A stretch of 64,000 nt of DNA from Neostapfia colusana (lineage: Eukaryota; Streptophyta; Magnoliopsida; Poales; Poaceae), in contig JASWHV010000008.1 in the NCBI GenBank assembly GCA_030760725.1, positions 59,185,671 through 59,249,670 of the forward strand, given 5' to 3'. The notes below the pieces were generated by a model. It was not told the DNA's origin, searched no databases, and worked only from the letters and a program-made list of their open reading frames with translations. The translations under genes were made by a program, and so were the position numbers. Shown here one piece after another: positions 1 through 11,015 of this stretch. Position 1 is the first letter of the stretch. Every line of letters begins with the position of its first letter.

Positions 1-1481
1 TTTACTAGCTTTGGTTAAACCACCCTTGTCGCCTGGGAAGTTTATAAGTCGGGTATGGTTTTTGCTTTATGCTTCGCTGAATCTATGGGATTGGGGAGCG
101 AGATAGATGTGTCTAGCTAACTGCACTCGTAATGATAACGAGAGAACTAATGATGTTAATGAACATGGATCGGAGGGAGATCTAGGCAAGCCTGGGTTTG
201 TGGTAGCATGAGATGGTGGTTTTACTTGCCGTAGATCTAAGGACCGGTTCATGCATGCACATGCCAGGATAACAGTGCCACCACAAGGCCAAATATGGGT
301 GCGGCTTAGCTGAGTAATTAGGTAAGTTGCTAGAGTGTTATGGACTGTGGAAGGCGCGGGGAATGGGAGTCGAGTGAGGACTGCCCTGGGAACTGCATGG
401 CACAAGAGGGGGCCCGTGGGTGGGAGAATTGGAGATTCTAGCCTGCCGGTGAAACCTTAGTGAGTCCATACATCTAGTAACCCCTTTGTAAAAGCTATTT
501 TGTGATCTCTTGACCATACACCGACGGATGTGTACTGGTATAATGGAGGTTCTGCAGTCGCCGACGGGTGACAAAATCACAAACTTGTGGGTAAAGAGGT
601 ACAAACTCTGCAGAGTTATTAAAACTATCATGATAGCCGAGCTTACGGTCACGAGCACCTGGCTAAACTGCCATGATTAGATGGGACGGTTACTGGGATG
701 GTTATTGGAATGGTTATTGGGAAGGTTCTTGGTTATGGTTATTGATTATGGTTTGGTTTGGGACTGTGGAGTCCGGGAGATGAGATGGTTGCATGATTGA
801 TGGGTCATGACATGAGATTGGTCTCGGTGCGAGACGAGGTTGTTTCATGAGGTGAGATGGTAGCGAATACGAGGAGGTATTCGTGAGTATGAATAAAAGA
901 TTGGTTAATGTTCGGATGGAACACAGGAAGTGATGGAGGTATGTTGGTAATTTAATACATGTTGGGATTACATTTAAACTTAAGTTGTTGTTTTATCATG
1001 GTTTTTATAGAACTGCTTTTCTGCAAATAAACCTTTTTATGCCTACCTTGTTTATGAGCTGCATATCATGTGTTTTCCCGCACTTGCTGAGTACATCATT
1101 GTACTCAAACTTGCATTATTATTTCTTCATCAACAGCAAGAGAAGACTACTATGAAGACCGAGTATAGCATTATGGCGTGTGATCTGTTCTCAACCTTGC
1201 CTGTGGTGGGAGTAGAGATGGAGCCACTTCTGCTTAGTTTTGCTTCCGTATTAGTTTTTGCTTCCGCATTTAAATAAGGACTTCCGCTGCATAGAATTAA
1301 GATTTCTGCTGTGAGCATGAGTCCAAGATTCATGAGGTGTTGTAATAAACTCTGTTATTCGTGGTAATATATAATCTGAATTCAGTTTGTGGAACGTATG
1401 TGTATGTGTGATGAACATCCTGGGCATACATATGCATTAGTTCTCGGTTCCGTGGCTTTCCACAGAATTGAGGGTGTCACA
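1..1481 (+). repeat. Z 5' LTR (3' part; left end outside window)
   Basis: Bases 1-1481 match 4186-5687 closely, for example in the GGGAAGTTTATRAGTCGGGT block near each start. It ends GGGTGTCACA, the inverted complement of the TGTGACACCC that opens the 3' LTR. The dyads ACTCTGCAGAGT (605-616), CTATCATGATAG (625-636) and GAGTAC-N6-GTACTC (1089-1106) lie in it. No coding sequence. Confidence 0.88.
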
Positions 1482-2570
1482 GAAGGTACCATAGTGGAAG
1501 TGGGAGGACATCAGTATGGATTTCATCGTCGGATTGCCATGTACCCAGTCGGGTTATGACTCCATCTGGGTAATCGTGGACCGATTGATGAAAACTGCCC
1601 ATTTTCTCCCTATAAGGGCCAATTACAACGTTGCACAATTAGCCGAGTTGTACATGGAGCAGATCGTGTGCCGCCATGGAGTCCCGAAGAGGATAGTCTC
1701 AGATCGAGGTTCTCAGTTTACCTCTAGATTTTGGACGAAGCTGCAGAAAGCCATGGGTACACGACTGGACTTTAGCTCCGCCTATCACCCACAAACCAAT
1801 GGGCAAACCGAAAGGACAAACCAAATTTTGGAGGACATGTTGAGAGCTTGCGCCTTGAAACGTGGGCGTAGTTAGGATAGGAGTTTACCGTACGCCAAAT
1901 TCTCCTATAACAATAGCTATCAAGCTAGCTTGAAGATGTCACCTTTTGAAGCATTATATGGTAGACGGTGTAGAACGCCGCTGTTTTGGAACGAGACCAG
2001 AGAGAACCAGGTGTTTGGACCCAAAGTGCTACAAGAGGCTGAAAAGCAAGTCCAAACGATACGGGAGAACTTAAAGGCTGCTCAGTCACGACAGAAAGGC
2101 TATGCGGACAATAGGCAAAGGAAGTTGACCTCCGAAGTAGGAGACTTCGTATACCTTAAGGTATCGCCTATCCGAGGCCAACGACATTTCAACGTCAAAG
2201 GCAAGCTAGCACCTCGCTACATCGGACCATTTAGGATTTTGGACAAGCGAAGAGAAGTAGCCTATCAACTAGAGCTTACGTACAAGACTTGTTTCATGTA
2301 TCCCAGCTCAAGAAGTGCTTGAGAGTACCAGAGGAACAAGTACCAATGGAAGAGCTTGAAATTCAAGAAGACCTGACCTATACGGAACACCCTGTCCGAA
2401 TTTTGGGCGTAAAAGAAAGGGTCACCAGGAACAAAGTGATTCGATGGTGCAAGGTGCAATGGAGCCATCACACCGAAGCTGAAGCCACATGGGAATGTGA
2501 AGAAGACATCAATGCAGAATTTCCCCATTTGTTCTCTACTAACGAATCTCGAGGGCGAGATTCAATTTAA
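1482..2570 (+). pseudogene. Z pol remnant: integrase core plus chromodomain
   Basis: This is the C-terminal part of a gypsy pol polyprotein. The integrase catalytic triad is still readable: Asp at 1519 (MDFIVGL), Asp at 1702 (VSDRG) and Glu at 1810 (GQTERTNQ). A chromodomain-like C-terminus follows (about 2400-2530, with KVQW and ATWE), the module that chromoviral integrases use to target chromatin. The frame opens directly after the 5' LTR with no start of its own. TAG at 1873-1875 stands where related copies have Trp, and a short deletion near 2280 shifts the frame before FHVSQLKKCL. It cannot make a functional integrase. It ends just before the polypurine tract. Confidence 0.9.
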
Positions 2571-2578
2571 GGGGGGTA
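2569..2578 (+). other. Z polypurine tract
   Basis: AAGGGGGGTA immediately upstream of the 3' LTR is the expected plus-strand priming site for reverse transcription. B has the same motif at 23496-23505. Confidence 0.85.
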
Positions 2579-2734
2579 GATTTGTGACACCCTCATCTCT
2601 GGTTTTTGCATGTATTCATAATACATGTAGAGAAAACATTTTTAAAAGAAGTGGGAACAGAGAAATATCAAAAAGATAGTCAGTAAGAGCCGAATCCAGT
2701 TTTCAGAGAGCGCCGAAGACAACTTCTGCGTCTG

Positions 2735-3320
2735 CTGGCCATGTGGCGTGTTCGAAGCTCATCCCTGCGAAGTAGGGAGAGGTCCGCCGCTAAAATGGCT
2801 ACGTGGCAGGCTCGGGGCTCATCTCCGCAAAAGGGGAGAGGTCCGACCCTGTGGGACACGTGTTGCCCGGAGCTAGCCTCTGCGGAAGAAGCAAAGGCAT
2901 TTCCGCAGGACACATGTCACCTTCGGAGCTAGTCACCACAGAAACCAGAGGACCAGTCGCGCGGGATACGTGTCGATCTCGGAGCTCACCGCCGAGAGGT
3001 CCGGTTCTATCGGACACGTGTCGCCACCGGAGCTTATCTCCGGGAGGTCCGTCACTGTTGGACACGTGTTAACCTCAGAGCTCGAAGGAAGAGAGGAAAG
3101 GTCCGACACTGACACGTGGCGTGTGCGGAGCCACCTCTGAATAAGAGAGGAGGTCTCGACCGCCAGGATACGTGGCGCACGCGGAGCTCACCTCCAAAGG
3201 AGAGGTAGGTCTCACCCGCTTGACTCGCGGCACCACCGGAGCTCGTCTCTGCGGAAAAGGAGAGACCAGGCCCCGATGGACACGTGGAGCTTCCGGAGCT
3301 CATCACCGAGGAGGTAACGA
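2735..3320 (+). repeat. Minisatellite in Z LTR U3 with repeated ACGTG boxes
   Basis: About eight to nine diverged units of roughly 60-70 bp. Each combines GGAGCTCA, an AGAGGTCCG block and a GGACACGTG box. CACGTG recurs near 2858, 3014, 3062, 3112 and 3280. The array lies upstream of the TATA box, so it could act as a repeated enhancer. Open frames across it on both strands are by-products of the repeat. Confidence 0.75.
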
Positions 3321-3500
3321 GTTCTGGAGCGGTTTTTGGATTCTGTACGCGTAGAAATACCGGTACGGAGAAGAAACCGACCTGGATTCCACAAAGTTAC
3401 CGCACCAAATCGACTAGATATAAGATGTTAGGATTCAACGGCGATCTGAATAGGACTCTTATTTGGAATACAATCAGATTAGGACTCTTCTCTTCCCGAT

Positions 3501-3508
3501 TATAAATA
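3501..3508 (+). promoter_or_regulatory. TATA box of Z 3' LTR
   Basis: TATAAATA followed by GAACCC. LTR C has the same TATAAATAGAACCC at 7366, which supports a shared core promoter. Confidence 0.7.
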
Positions 3509-5687
3509 GAACCCAGAACCCTTGGCCGAAACCACGAACTTCTTTTCCAACTCCTAAGCTGACGACTTAGAGCCATAGCCCCCAACTCGCCGAGGAAGCC
3601 ATCACCGGAGTTCAGCAAGGAAAATCACCAGAAGAGAGCCCAACTATCAGAGAAGGACCCGAGACCGAGAAGAACGTAAGGTAGGTCTCCAATACCACCT
3701 TACAACATCGTTGTGTTTTCTTTGCATCTGTTCTTCGATTCCTTTCGAACAGTCGCTTTCTCATGGACCAATCACTTGTTGATCGGGTTGATCTAAAGAC
3801 AAGGTCATCGCCACGTCCACATCTGATCCGAACACCCCTTTTCATCATAAAGCCATGAAAGAACACGTACAAACCAACCTAATAAAACTGCATTATAGGA
3901 TAGCATGCATACGCATCATCGCATCTAGTTTAAAGTTTGTGCATGGTATTGATTGTTATGAATCTTGTATGTGCGTGATCCTGTATAGAAGGACAAGCTC
4001 AGGGAGCTGTCTACGACGAGCTGCAACAACAAGGTTTTGAGATCCAAGAGCCACCAGAACTGCAAGAACAAGGCAAGTGCTCCTTGACCATATTGATCCT
4101 ATGTTTTGGGTAAAACTGTTTTGTTTTGCAAAAAGGGTGTGTGTGTGCTGAGTCAAACATGATGGGAAACCCTTTTATAGGAGTTTACTAGTTTTGGTTA
4201 AACCACCCTTGTCGCCAGGGAAGTTTATGAGTCGGGTATGGTTTTTACTTTTATGCTTCGCTGAATCCATGGGATTGGGAAGCGAGATAGATGTGTCTAG
4301 CTAACTGCACTCATAATGCCAATGAGGAAATTGATGTTGTTAATGAACATGGATCAGAGGGAGATCTAGGCAAGACTGGGTTTGTGAATGAGGTAGCATG
4401 AGATGGTGGTTTACTTGCCGTAGATCTAAGGATCGGTTCATGCATGCACATGCCACGATAACAGTGCCACCACAAGGCCAAGTATGGGTGTGGCTTAGCT
4501 GAGTAATTAGGTAAGTTACTAGAGTGTTATGGACTGTGGAAGGCACAGGGAATGGGAGTCGATTGAGGACTGCCCTGGGAACTGCATGGCACAAGAGGGG
4601 GCCCGTGGGTGGGAGAATTGGAGATTCTAGCCTGCCGGTGAAACCTTAGTGAGTCCATACATCTAGTAACCCCTTTGTAAAGGCTATTTTGTGATCTCTT
4701 GGCCATACACCGACGGTTGTGTACTGGTATAATGGAGGTTCTGCAGTCGCCGACGGGTGACGAAATCACAAACTTGTGGGTAAAGAGGTGCAAACTCTGC
4801 AGAGTTCTTAAAACTATCATGATAGCCGAGCTTACGGTCACGAGCGCCTGGCCAATTGCCATGATTAGTGGGATGGTTATTGGGATGGTTATTGGTAATG
4901 GTTTTGGATGGTTTGGTTATGGTTTGGTTTTGGGACTGTTGAGTCCGGGTGATAAGATGGTTGTCAGACTGTTGAGTCATGGCAACAAGGTTGGTCTCGG
5001 TGGGAGACAAAGTTATTTATGAGGTGAAAATGGTAGCGAATACAGGATGGTATTCGTGAGATGGTAACGAATACGAGGAGGTATTCATGAGCGAGAATGA
5101 GGTTGATTGATGATTGGTTATGAACATGACGGAGGTATGATTGGTATTTTAATACATGCTGGGATTACATTCACTTAAAGATAAGTCGCTGCTTTATCGT
5201 GCTTTTGATAAATAACTTTGCTTTTCTGCAAATGAGCCCTTTTTATACCTACCTTGCCATGAGCTCCATATCATATTTTCCCACACTTGCTGAGTACATC
5301 ATTGTACTCAAACTTGCATTATTATTTCACCATTAGCAGCAGGAGAAGACTACTATGAAGACCAAGTGGAGCATTAAGGCGTGTGATCTGTTCTCAACCT
5401 TTCCTGTGGGGATGGAATAAAGATGAAGCCATTGCTGCTTAGATTTGCTTCCGCATTAGTTAAATTGCTTCCACATTACTTAGAAGACTTTCCGCTGCAT
5501 AGAAATAAGACTTCCGCTGTGAGCATGGGTCCAAGACTCATGAAATATTGTAATAAACTCTGTTATTCGTGGATATATATATTCTGAATTCAGTTTGTGA
5601 AACATATGTATGTGTGATGAACATCTTGGGCACACATATTCATTAGTTTTCGGTTCCGTGGTTTTCCATAGAATTGAGGGCGTCACA

Positions 5688-6202
5688 CATGGGAGCACTC
5701 AAATTGTGAGAACGCCCCACGTATGATTATTTACCCCTGTGTGTGGTTAGTGGACTTGAATCGGCCTTTGTGGCGATTCAATGAGGGAAGGGTTGGTGAA
5801 GACCCAGTCCTTGGTGGACTCCTCAACGAGGATGTAGATTCCTGGGTGGAATCGAACCTCGGGATAAAAACCTTGTCTCATATCTTCTTATTCTTCTTTC
5901 AATTATCAATTAGGGTTTGCTAGTACTCACTTGATTTACATCGATATCTTGTGTTAAACTTGATAGTTGTTGTTTCTTACTTCATTATAATATTACACTC
6001 GAGTTGTCATTTACTTTCTGCTGCATAAATACTTGAAGTAAGAATAAGTTTAAATTTAACTTTTTAATTACGCTCAACCGGACTAGTCCGCACCATACCA
6101 GACTAGTCCGGCCTACCTGGATTTGATCTGTTTTCTAAGTGTTTCAGGGAATCGTTAAAAATTCAAAGAGCCTATTCACCCCCCTCTAGGCTACATTCAA
6201 CA
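5688..6202 (+). repeat. LTR F: 3' part of a Sirevirus-like copia LTR
   Basis: The stretch GGTGGACTCCTCAACGNGGA and the pre-terminal CCTATTCACCCCCCTCTA match, in reverse complement, the LTR of D. It carries ACTAGTCCG palindromes at about 6078-6115. It ends at CAACA (6202). No tRNA primer site follows, so this is a solo LTR or the 3' LTR of an element lying to the left. Its left part is cut by element Z. It sits in the minus-strand ORF at 6203-6817. Confidence 0.75.
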
Positions 6203-6817
6203 CTAAAGAAAGGACGGAGGATCTTGGTTTGTGGGGGAATTATAAAAGCCAACCTCATACATGAATTCCATTTCCCCCAAATCCATTGCTGTGAAGTTGT
6301 GAATAGTCAACTCATGGTTCAGAAACTCCTCAAGTCCAAGAATTCTTGCAAATTCATCATATAGGACGGAGTGTTGGACTCTGTCGGTCAACCATGAGAT
6401 CTTCCTGTCTCCAAAGGTGGAGAAGTGGCAAGTGGTGTAAAACTGAGCCACCACCTCCTTGTTCCAATTGTATTGAAACCCAAGAAATTCTTTGAGGCCA
6501 TGATGATCAACTGCTTGTATGACTGCGTTGAAGGCTTGGTGATTTTTCTTCTCCATATAGGGCCAATCGACCCATTGAGCATATGCAACTGGTGTCTTCA
6601 TCCTCAAGTATACTAAGCGATAATAATCGCAATGGAAATCACATTAGATGCGGTGATCCGGTGTGGCCTTATCATACTTATAGGGATCCTTTTCTATGAA
6701 TCTCTTCACCTTCTCAGAGCCTTTCCCGCGAAAGATGTTACTTGAGAGCTCCGGTTGCTGGTTGGGTTATGCATAGGAGGAGTCATGACCAAAGGTCCAA
6801 TGGGGCCTTGTGGGGGA
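6203..6817 (-). pseudogene. Second half of the minus-strand ORF after D pol (grass transposon-associated protein type)
   Basis: The frame 6607-6203 encodes a segment with KTPVAYAQWVDW, GLKEFLGFQYNWN, VVAQFYTTCHF and ILGLEEFL. The pattern resembles a protein class common in grass genomes and labelled 'putative plant transposon protein' (from memory, possibly the Transposase_32 family). Upstream, 6630-6817 reads on toward the ORF start but has a stop near 6645. Solo LTR C splits this ORF; the first half is 28331-28655. LTR F truncates the C-terminal side. Position and strand make it a candidate extra ORF after D's pol. Function unknown; assignment to D is inference. Confidence 0.55.
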
Positions 6818-6888
6818 TGTAACACCCTCAAATTCATTTCCATGCATTGCATACATTTTTCATGTAGAGGAACATTATGAAATAAGTG

Positions 6889-7170
6889 GAAATGGAGAAA
6901 GAACTATAGAAATGGAGAAAGAACCATAGAAATGGAGAAAAGAACCATAGAAATGGAGAAAGGACCATAGAAATGGAGGAAGGAACCATAGAAATGGAGA
7001 AAGAATCATAGAAATGGAGGAAGGAACCATAGAAATGGAGAAGGGCATATAGAAATGGAGAATGGGGCATAGAAATGGAGAAGGGCAATGTAGAAATGGA
7101 GAGTGGGACATAGAAATGGAGAGGGGAATGTAGAAATGGAGCAAGTGACATCGAAATGGTGAGAAATGGG
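6889..7170 (+). repeat. Minisatellite of about 14 units of GAAATGGAGAAAGRACCATA
   Basis: Thirteen clear units and one partial unit, 20-21 bp each, head to tail. LTR H has only one or two degenerate copies at the same place (near 34650-34710), so the array expanded in this copy or its close lineage. Long minus-strand frames rich in Phe-Tyr-Ser here are translations of the repeat. Confidence 0.9.
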
Positions 7171-7240
7171 AAAAAGATAGCTGAAATGAGCTATTTCAAA
7201 TTTCCCCAAATTTTCCCTAAAATCTCCAAATTCCCCAATT

Positions 7241-7285
7241 CCCCAAAAAAGGGGAATTTTCCCCAAATTTGGGGAATCCCCCCCA
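7241..7285. repeat. Alternating C4/G4 blocks forming overlapping palindromes
   Basis: CCCC and GGGG blocks alternate at about 10-bp spacing, including the perfect palindrome CCCCAAATTTGGGG at 7261-7274. LTR H has a comparable but different stretch near 34810-34860. Confidence 0.6.
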
Positions 7286-7365
7286 TTGCTGCCGCACCAA
7301 ATCAAAAGGGGAAAAGTTTGTTAGGATTTAGTTCCAATTGGAGTAGGATTCTCCCCTCTCCCCCC

Positions 7366-7373
7366 TATAAATA
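7366..7373 (+). promoter_or_regulatory. TATA box of LTR C
   Basis: TATAAATA followed by GAACCC, matching the TATA context in Z. Confidence 0.7.
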
Positions 7374-9434
7374 GAACCCAACCCCTCCTTTTGGCCGCAG
7401 CCCCCCCTCCTCTCCCCCTCCCAAGTCGGCGACTTGGAGGCCCTAGCCCCCAACTCGCCGAGTTGTCACCCACCCCTCGCTGGAGTTCGGTCGCTGGTGA
7501 GCCCGGCCGGTGAGCCCTGCCGACGAGCCCCGCCGTCGCCCCGCCGGCGAGCCCCACCATCGAGCCCCGTCGTCGAGACCGGCCGACGAGCCTCGTCACG
7601 CCTCGCCGTCGCAGGAAAAGAACCGACGAGCTGTCCTGCCCTAATCATCCATAGAAAAATTCCCCACTGCTGCCATTGCTAGAAGGAAGACCCTGCCACC
7701 AAAAGGAAGTGAGGTAGGTCCCCATTAACCATCTTATGACGTCGCTGCAGTTTCTATGCATCCGTTTTCCTTGCCCCCCTTCGAACAGAAACTTTTACGT
7801 GTGGACAGATCACATTTTGATCGATTTTTGACGGTGGAATTGATCTAGATCTTGAGTCAAGATCATCACCACGTCCACACTTGATCCCAGCACCCTTGTT
7901 CATCATAAAACCCCATGAAAGCCCATTAAAACATGCAAGAACATGTACAAACTGGTTTAATAAAACAGCACCATAGGATTTGCATTCATCTACCACATTT
8001 CATCTTGAGTAATGTTTGTGCATGATGATTGATTGCTGTGAATTTTGTATGTGCGTGATCGTGAGTAGAAGGACAAGCTCAAGAGGTCATCTACGAGGAA
8101 CTACAGCACCAAGACTTTGAGACGCTTGAGCAACAAGAGCCACGGAGCAAGGCAAGTGCCCCTTGACCATATTGATCCTATGTTTTGAAACTGTTTTGTT
8201 TGCGAAAATGTGTATGCTTTAGTCAACTTGATGGGACACCCTTCTATAGGAGTTTACTAGTTTTTTTAACCATCCTTGTCGCCGGGAAAGTTGATGAGTC
8301 GGGTATGGTCATTTTTCCTTTTTTGCTACGCTTAATATACGGGATACGGGAAGCTGAATTAAAACATGGTTAGCTACTGCACTCATATGAATAACGATGA
8401 TGGGAACTTGATGATGATAATGAGCATGGAATCGGGGGAGATCTAGGCAAGCTTGGTTCGTGGATGTTGCTGAATGAGATGGTGGTTTACTTGTCATAGA
8501 TCTAAGGACCGGTTCATGCCAGCACATGCCAGGAAAACAGTGCCACCACAAGGCCAAATATAGGTGCGGCTTAGCTGACTAATTAGGTGTGTTGCTAGCT
8601 TGTTATGGATCGTGGATGGCGTGGAGAATGAGAGTCGAGAGGGACTGCCCTGGGAACTGCATGGCACAAGAGGGGGCCCGTGGGTGGGAGAATGGTGATT
8701 CGAGCCTGCCGGTGAAACCTTAGTGAGTCGATACATCTAGTAGCCCCTTGTAAAGGCTATTTTGTGATCTCTTGGCCATACACCGACGGTTGTGTACTAG
8801 TATAATGGAGGTTCTGCAGTCGCCGATGGTTGAAAAAATCACGAACTTGTGGGTAAAGTGGTGCCACTTCTACAGAGTGTAAAACTATCATGATAGTCGT
8901 GCTTCCGGTCACAAGCACCTGGCCAACTCACACGATTAGAGGGAAAACTTGGGATGGTTATTCGGTATGGTTATGGTATGGTCATTGGGATTGGTTTGTG
9001 ACTGTTTTGAGTCATGAAAATGAGTTTGGTTTCGGTTATGTGAATATGAGATGGTTATGAATATTTATGAGTATGAGATGAACTTGAGGAAGATTAAGGG
9101 CTGGTTGAGACTTGAGAAAGGTGATTTATAATGAAAGAATGTTGCTGTTTTACTTTGTTACATTGGGATTAAATTCATCTAGACTTAGTTGCTGTTTTTA
9201 TCATGTTTGTGAAATAAAATTTGCTTGCTGCAATGAGCCTTTTATTTCCTACCTTGTTGTAAGCTACATGTCATATTTTTCCCGCACTTGCTGAGTACGA
9301 CATGTACGCACCCTTGCATTATCACATAAACATCAGCAACAGGAGAAGAGTACTTCGAGGACCATGTGGAGTACTAGGCGTGCGAACTACCGTCGACATG
9401 CCTGTGGAGTTGAAGATGGAACCTGCTGTCGTTA

Positions 9435-9785
9435 TGTCACACCCGGTTTCTCCGAAGAACAACCGAGTGAATATCACATGTATGCCAGGATCATTTTCTC
9501 ATACATGTGATGACAAATAGTGAAGCATCATTTATTACAAGCCAGGTGTCGAATATAAATAAGTCTTACATAGCATATGTCTCGATGGACGATAATAAGT
9601 TCATAACATGTAAATAAAATAGCAGCGGAATATTATTCTTGCGGGCTCCGTCATAGGCGTTGCCCGGGGGACTCCATGAACCTAAAATCCTTCTTCAGGT
9701 CCGAAGTCTTGGTCATTGAACACCACATCATCCCCTTGACCTGAGCAGCAATTTAAACCAACAAATATGCAAGGTTGAGTACCGT
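9435..9785 (-). repeat. A 3' LTR remnant
   Basis: Matches 12005-12356 nearly base for base, then switches at about 9785 to gag. About 350 of 3400 bp remain, only the 3' terminal part. The CAACG shared by gag and LTR at the switch suggests a microhomology-mediated deletion. Confidence 0.88.
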
Positions 9786-10699
9786 TGTGGCTGTGCTGGT
9801 GCTGACGGAGGCCTGAAGTTCGGGTTGTACCCTCTCGGTGCTGAGTAGGGTACCGCAGCACGGCTCGTCTGCCCTGCGGGTTGCTGCGTCAGACGTGGGC
9901 GTGTGTTGCTACCCGAGGCTTGGTGTGACCATCCCGCCTTCCTCTTGTTTTCATTTTCCAAGGCCTTCAGCTTCCTTTCTACAACAAATGCTCTGTCCAC
10001 CATCTTTTGGAAGCTTTCATACTCGTTGGAGGACATTGCACACTGCATTTCTGCTGTAAGTCCTTCCACGAAGCAATCCTGTTTCTGCTCATCAGTCTCT
10101 ATGTCCCGTGGGGCATAACGGGATAGTTGGGTGAATTTAGTGAGGTATTCCCTCATAGTCATGTTTCCTTGCTGCAGCCCCAAGAACTCCTTTCTCTTGT
10201 TTTTGAGTTCACCCCTGGGTATGTAATGGTTGCAGAAGCTACGCTTGAACTCTTCCCAAGTGATGTTCTCAGGGTCATGATGGGTGGCCACGTAAGCGGT
10301 CCACCAATCAGCAGCAGGTCCATGCAATTGGTGAGAGGCAAACAGCACCCTCTCATATCCTTGGCATTGTATGATCCTCATCTTGCTCTCAATGGTCTTT
10401 AGCCAATCATCTGCCTCCAGAGGTTCAGCAGCACTTGCAAACTTTGGAGGTTGAGTCCCTAGAAACTCACTCAACCTTCATTGGCGTGGTGCAGCTTGTG
10501 GAGGTGGAGCTTGGTGCAAGTTGGCCACCACTTGAGTCAGGCTCTGGATGAGCTGATTCTGATTTTCAAGCATTTGGTGGATGGGATCAACTCCTTCCCG
10601 ACGACCACCCTGTCTTGTCCTCCAGAAATATGAGGGTTGCCGGCCTCATCGTTGTTGTTGGCGGGGTTGGCACCACGACCCTTTCCTCTTCCGGCCATC
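9786..10699 (-). pseudogene. A gag, truncated and interrupted
   Basis: The retrotransposon gag domain is readable from 10474 to 9786: WLKTIESKMRI, HGPAADWW, ITWEEFKRSF, YIPRGELKNKRKEF, PRDIETDEQK. This is the capsid-type core of gypsy Gag. The presumed start is the ATG at 10699 (MAGRGKGRGANP). A lost base near 10605 shifts the frame and a TGA at about 10477 replaces a Pro codon found in B. The proline-rich tail is fused to the 3' LTR, so the zinc knuckle is absent. It is nearly identical to B over this span. Confidence 0.88.
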
Positions 10700-11015
10700 T
10701 ATCATGATCACCCAAATGTTAATTTAAAGCATTTTGTATTAAATTCCCAATTTGCTTGTTTAAGCTTTAAAATTTTGAGACCTTATTTCATTTATATTTT
10801 CTGAGGGTTTCATGCCTTGCGCGAACATAAATGCACTCTCAATTCATATGGGTTCACACACCAAGGCAAAGCAACCTGAAGACGAGGTTGTGGACAAACG
10901 CCCATGGCTTCCACAACTCACGTCACACACCAAGCATTAACACACCATTAACTAAGGTAACGACTCGACTACTCGACATCTGCTAAACTAAGGGAAAGGA
11001 CTCTACACGACTCTA
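10700..11015 (-). other. A spacer between ORF0 and gag
   Basis: About 316 bp of AT-rich sequence matching 18693-18996 in B. I see no ORF or RNA gene in it. Confidence 0.6.

Larger units (their letters stand above)
1..5687 (+). mobile_element. Element Z: Ty3/gypsy (Tekay/Del-type) deletion derivative
   Basis: Two related LTRs flank only about 1.1 kb of internal sequence. The 5' LTR is cut by the window edge and ends at 1481; the 3' LTR is complete (2583-5687). The interior starts in the middle of integrase, so the primer site, gag, protease, RT, RNase H and the integrase zinc finger are all missing. A polypurine tract precedes the 3' LTR and the last domain is a chromodomain, which places it with chromoviruses, probably Tekay/Del. 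The 3' LTR is followed by CATGG; the matching TSD would be left of the window. It interrupts copia LTR F, whose 3' part follows directly. Confidence 0.85.
2583..5687 (+). repeat. Z 3' LTR, complete (3105 bp)
   Basis: Begins TGTGACACCCTC and ends GAGGGCGTCACA. It has a tandem G-box-rich array (2735-3320), TATAAATA at 3501, a GTAAGGTAGGT stretch near 3675, and the dyads CCTTTGTAAAGG (4672-4683), ACTCTGCAGAGT (4794-4805), CTATCATGATAG (4814-4825) and GAGTAC-N6-GTACTC (5292-5309). No coding sequence is supported. Confidence 0.9.
6818..9434 (+). repeat. Solo LTR C, left part
   Basis: Starts TGTAACACCCTC after GGGGA (6813-6817). The same GGGGA follows the right part at 28326-28330, so this is a complete LTR with its TSD and no interior: a solo LTR of about 2829 bp, presumably left by LTR-LTR recombination. 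It is related to H and Z. Features: tandem array 6889-7170, TATAAATA at 7366, dyad CTATCATGATAG at 8885-8896. The equivalent of the ACTCTGCAGAGT dyad has decayed near 8868. Element A interrupts it after CGTTA (9430-9434). Confidence 0.9.

Noticed and set aside
2680..3394. Many short frames on both strands in the Z LTR
   Set aside because: They follow the G-box minisatellite unit and appear on both strands at once, as expected of GC-rich repeats.
6834..7305. Three overlapping minus-strand frames rich in Phe-Tyr-Ser/Pro
   Set aside because: They translate the 20-bp tandem array of LTR C; a repeat without stops is open in several frames. No start context or homolog pattern.
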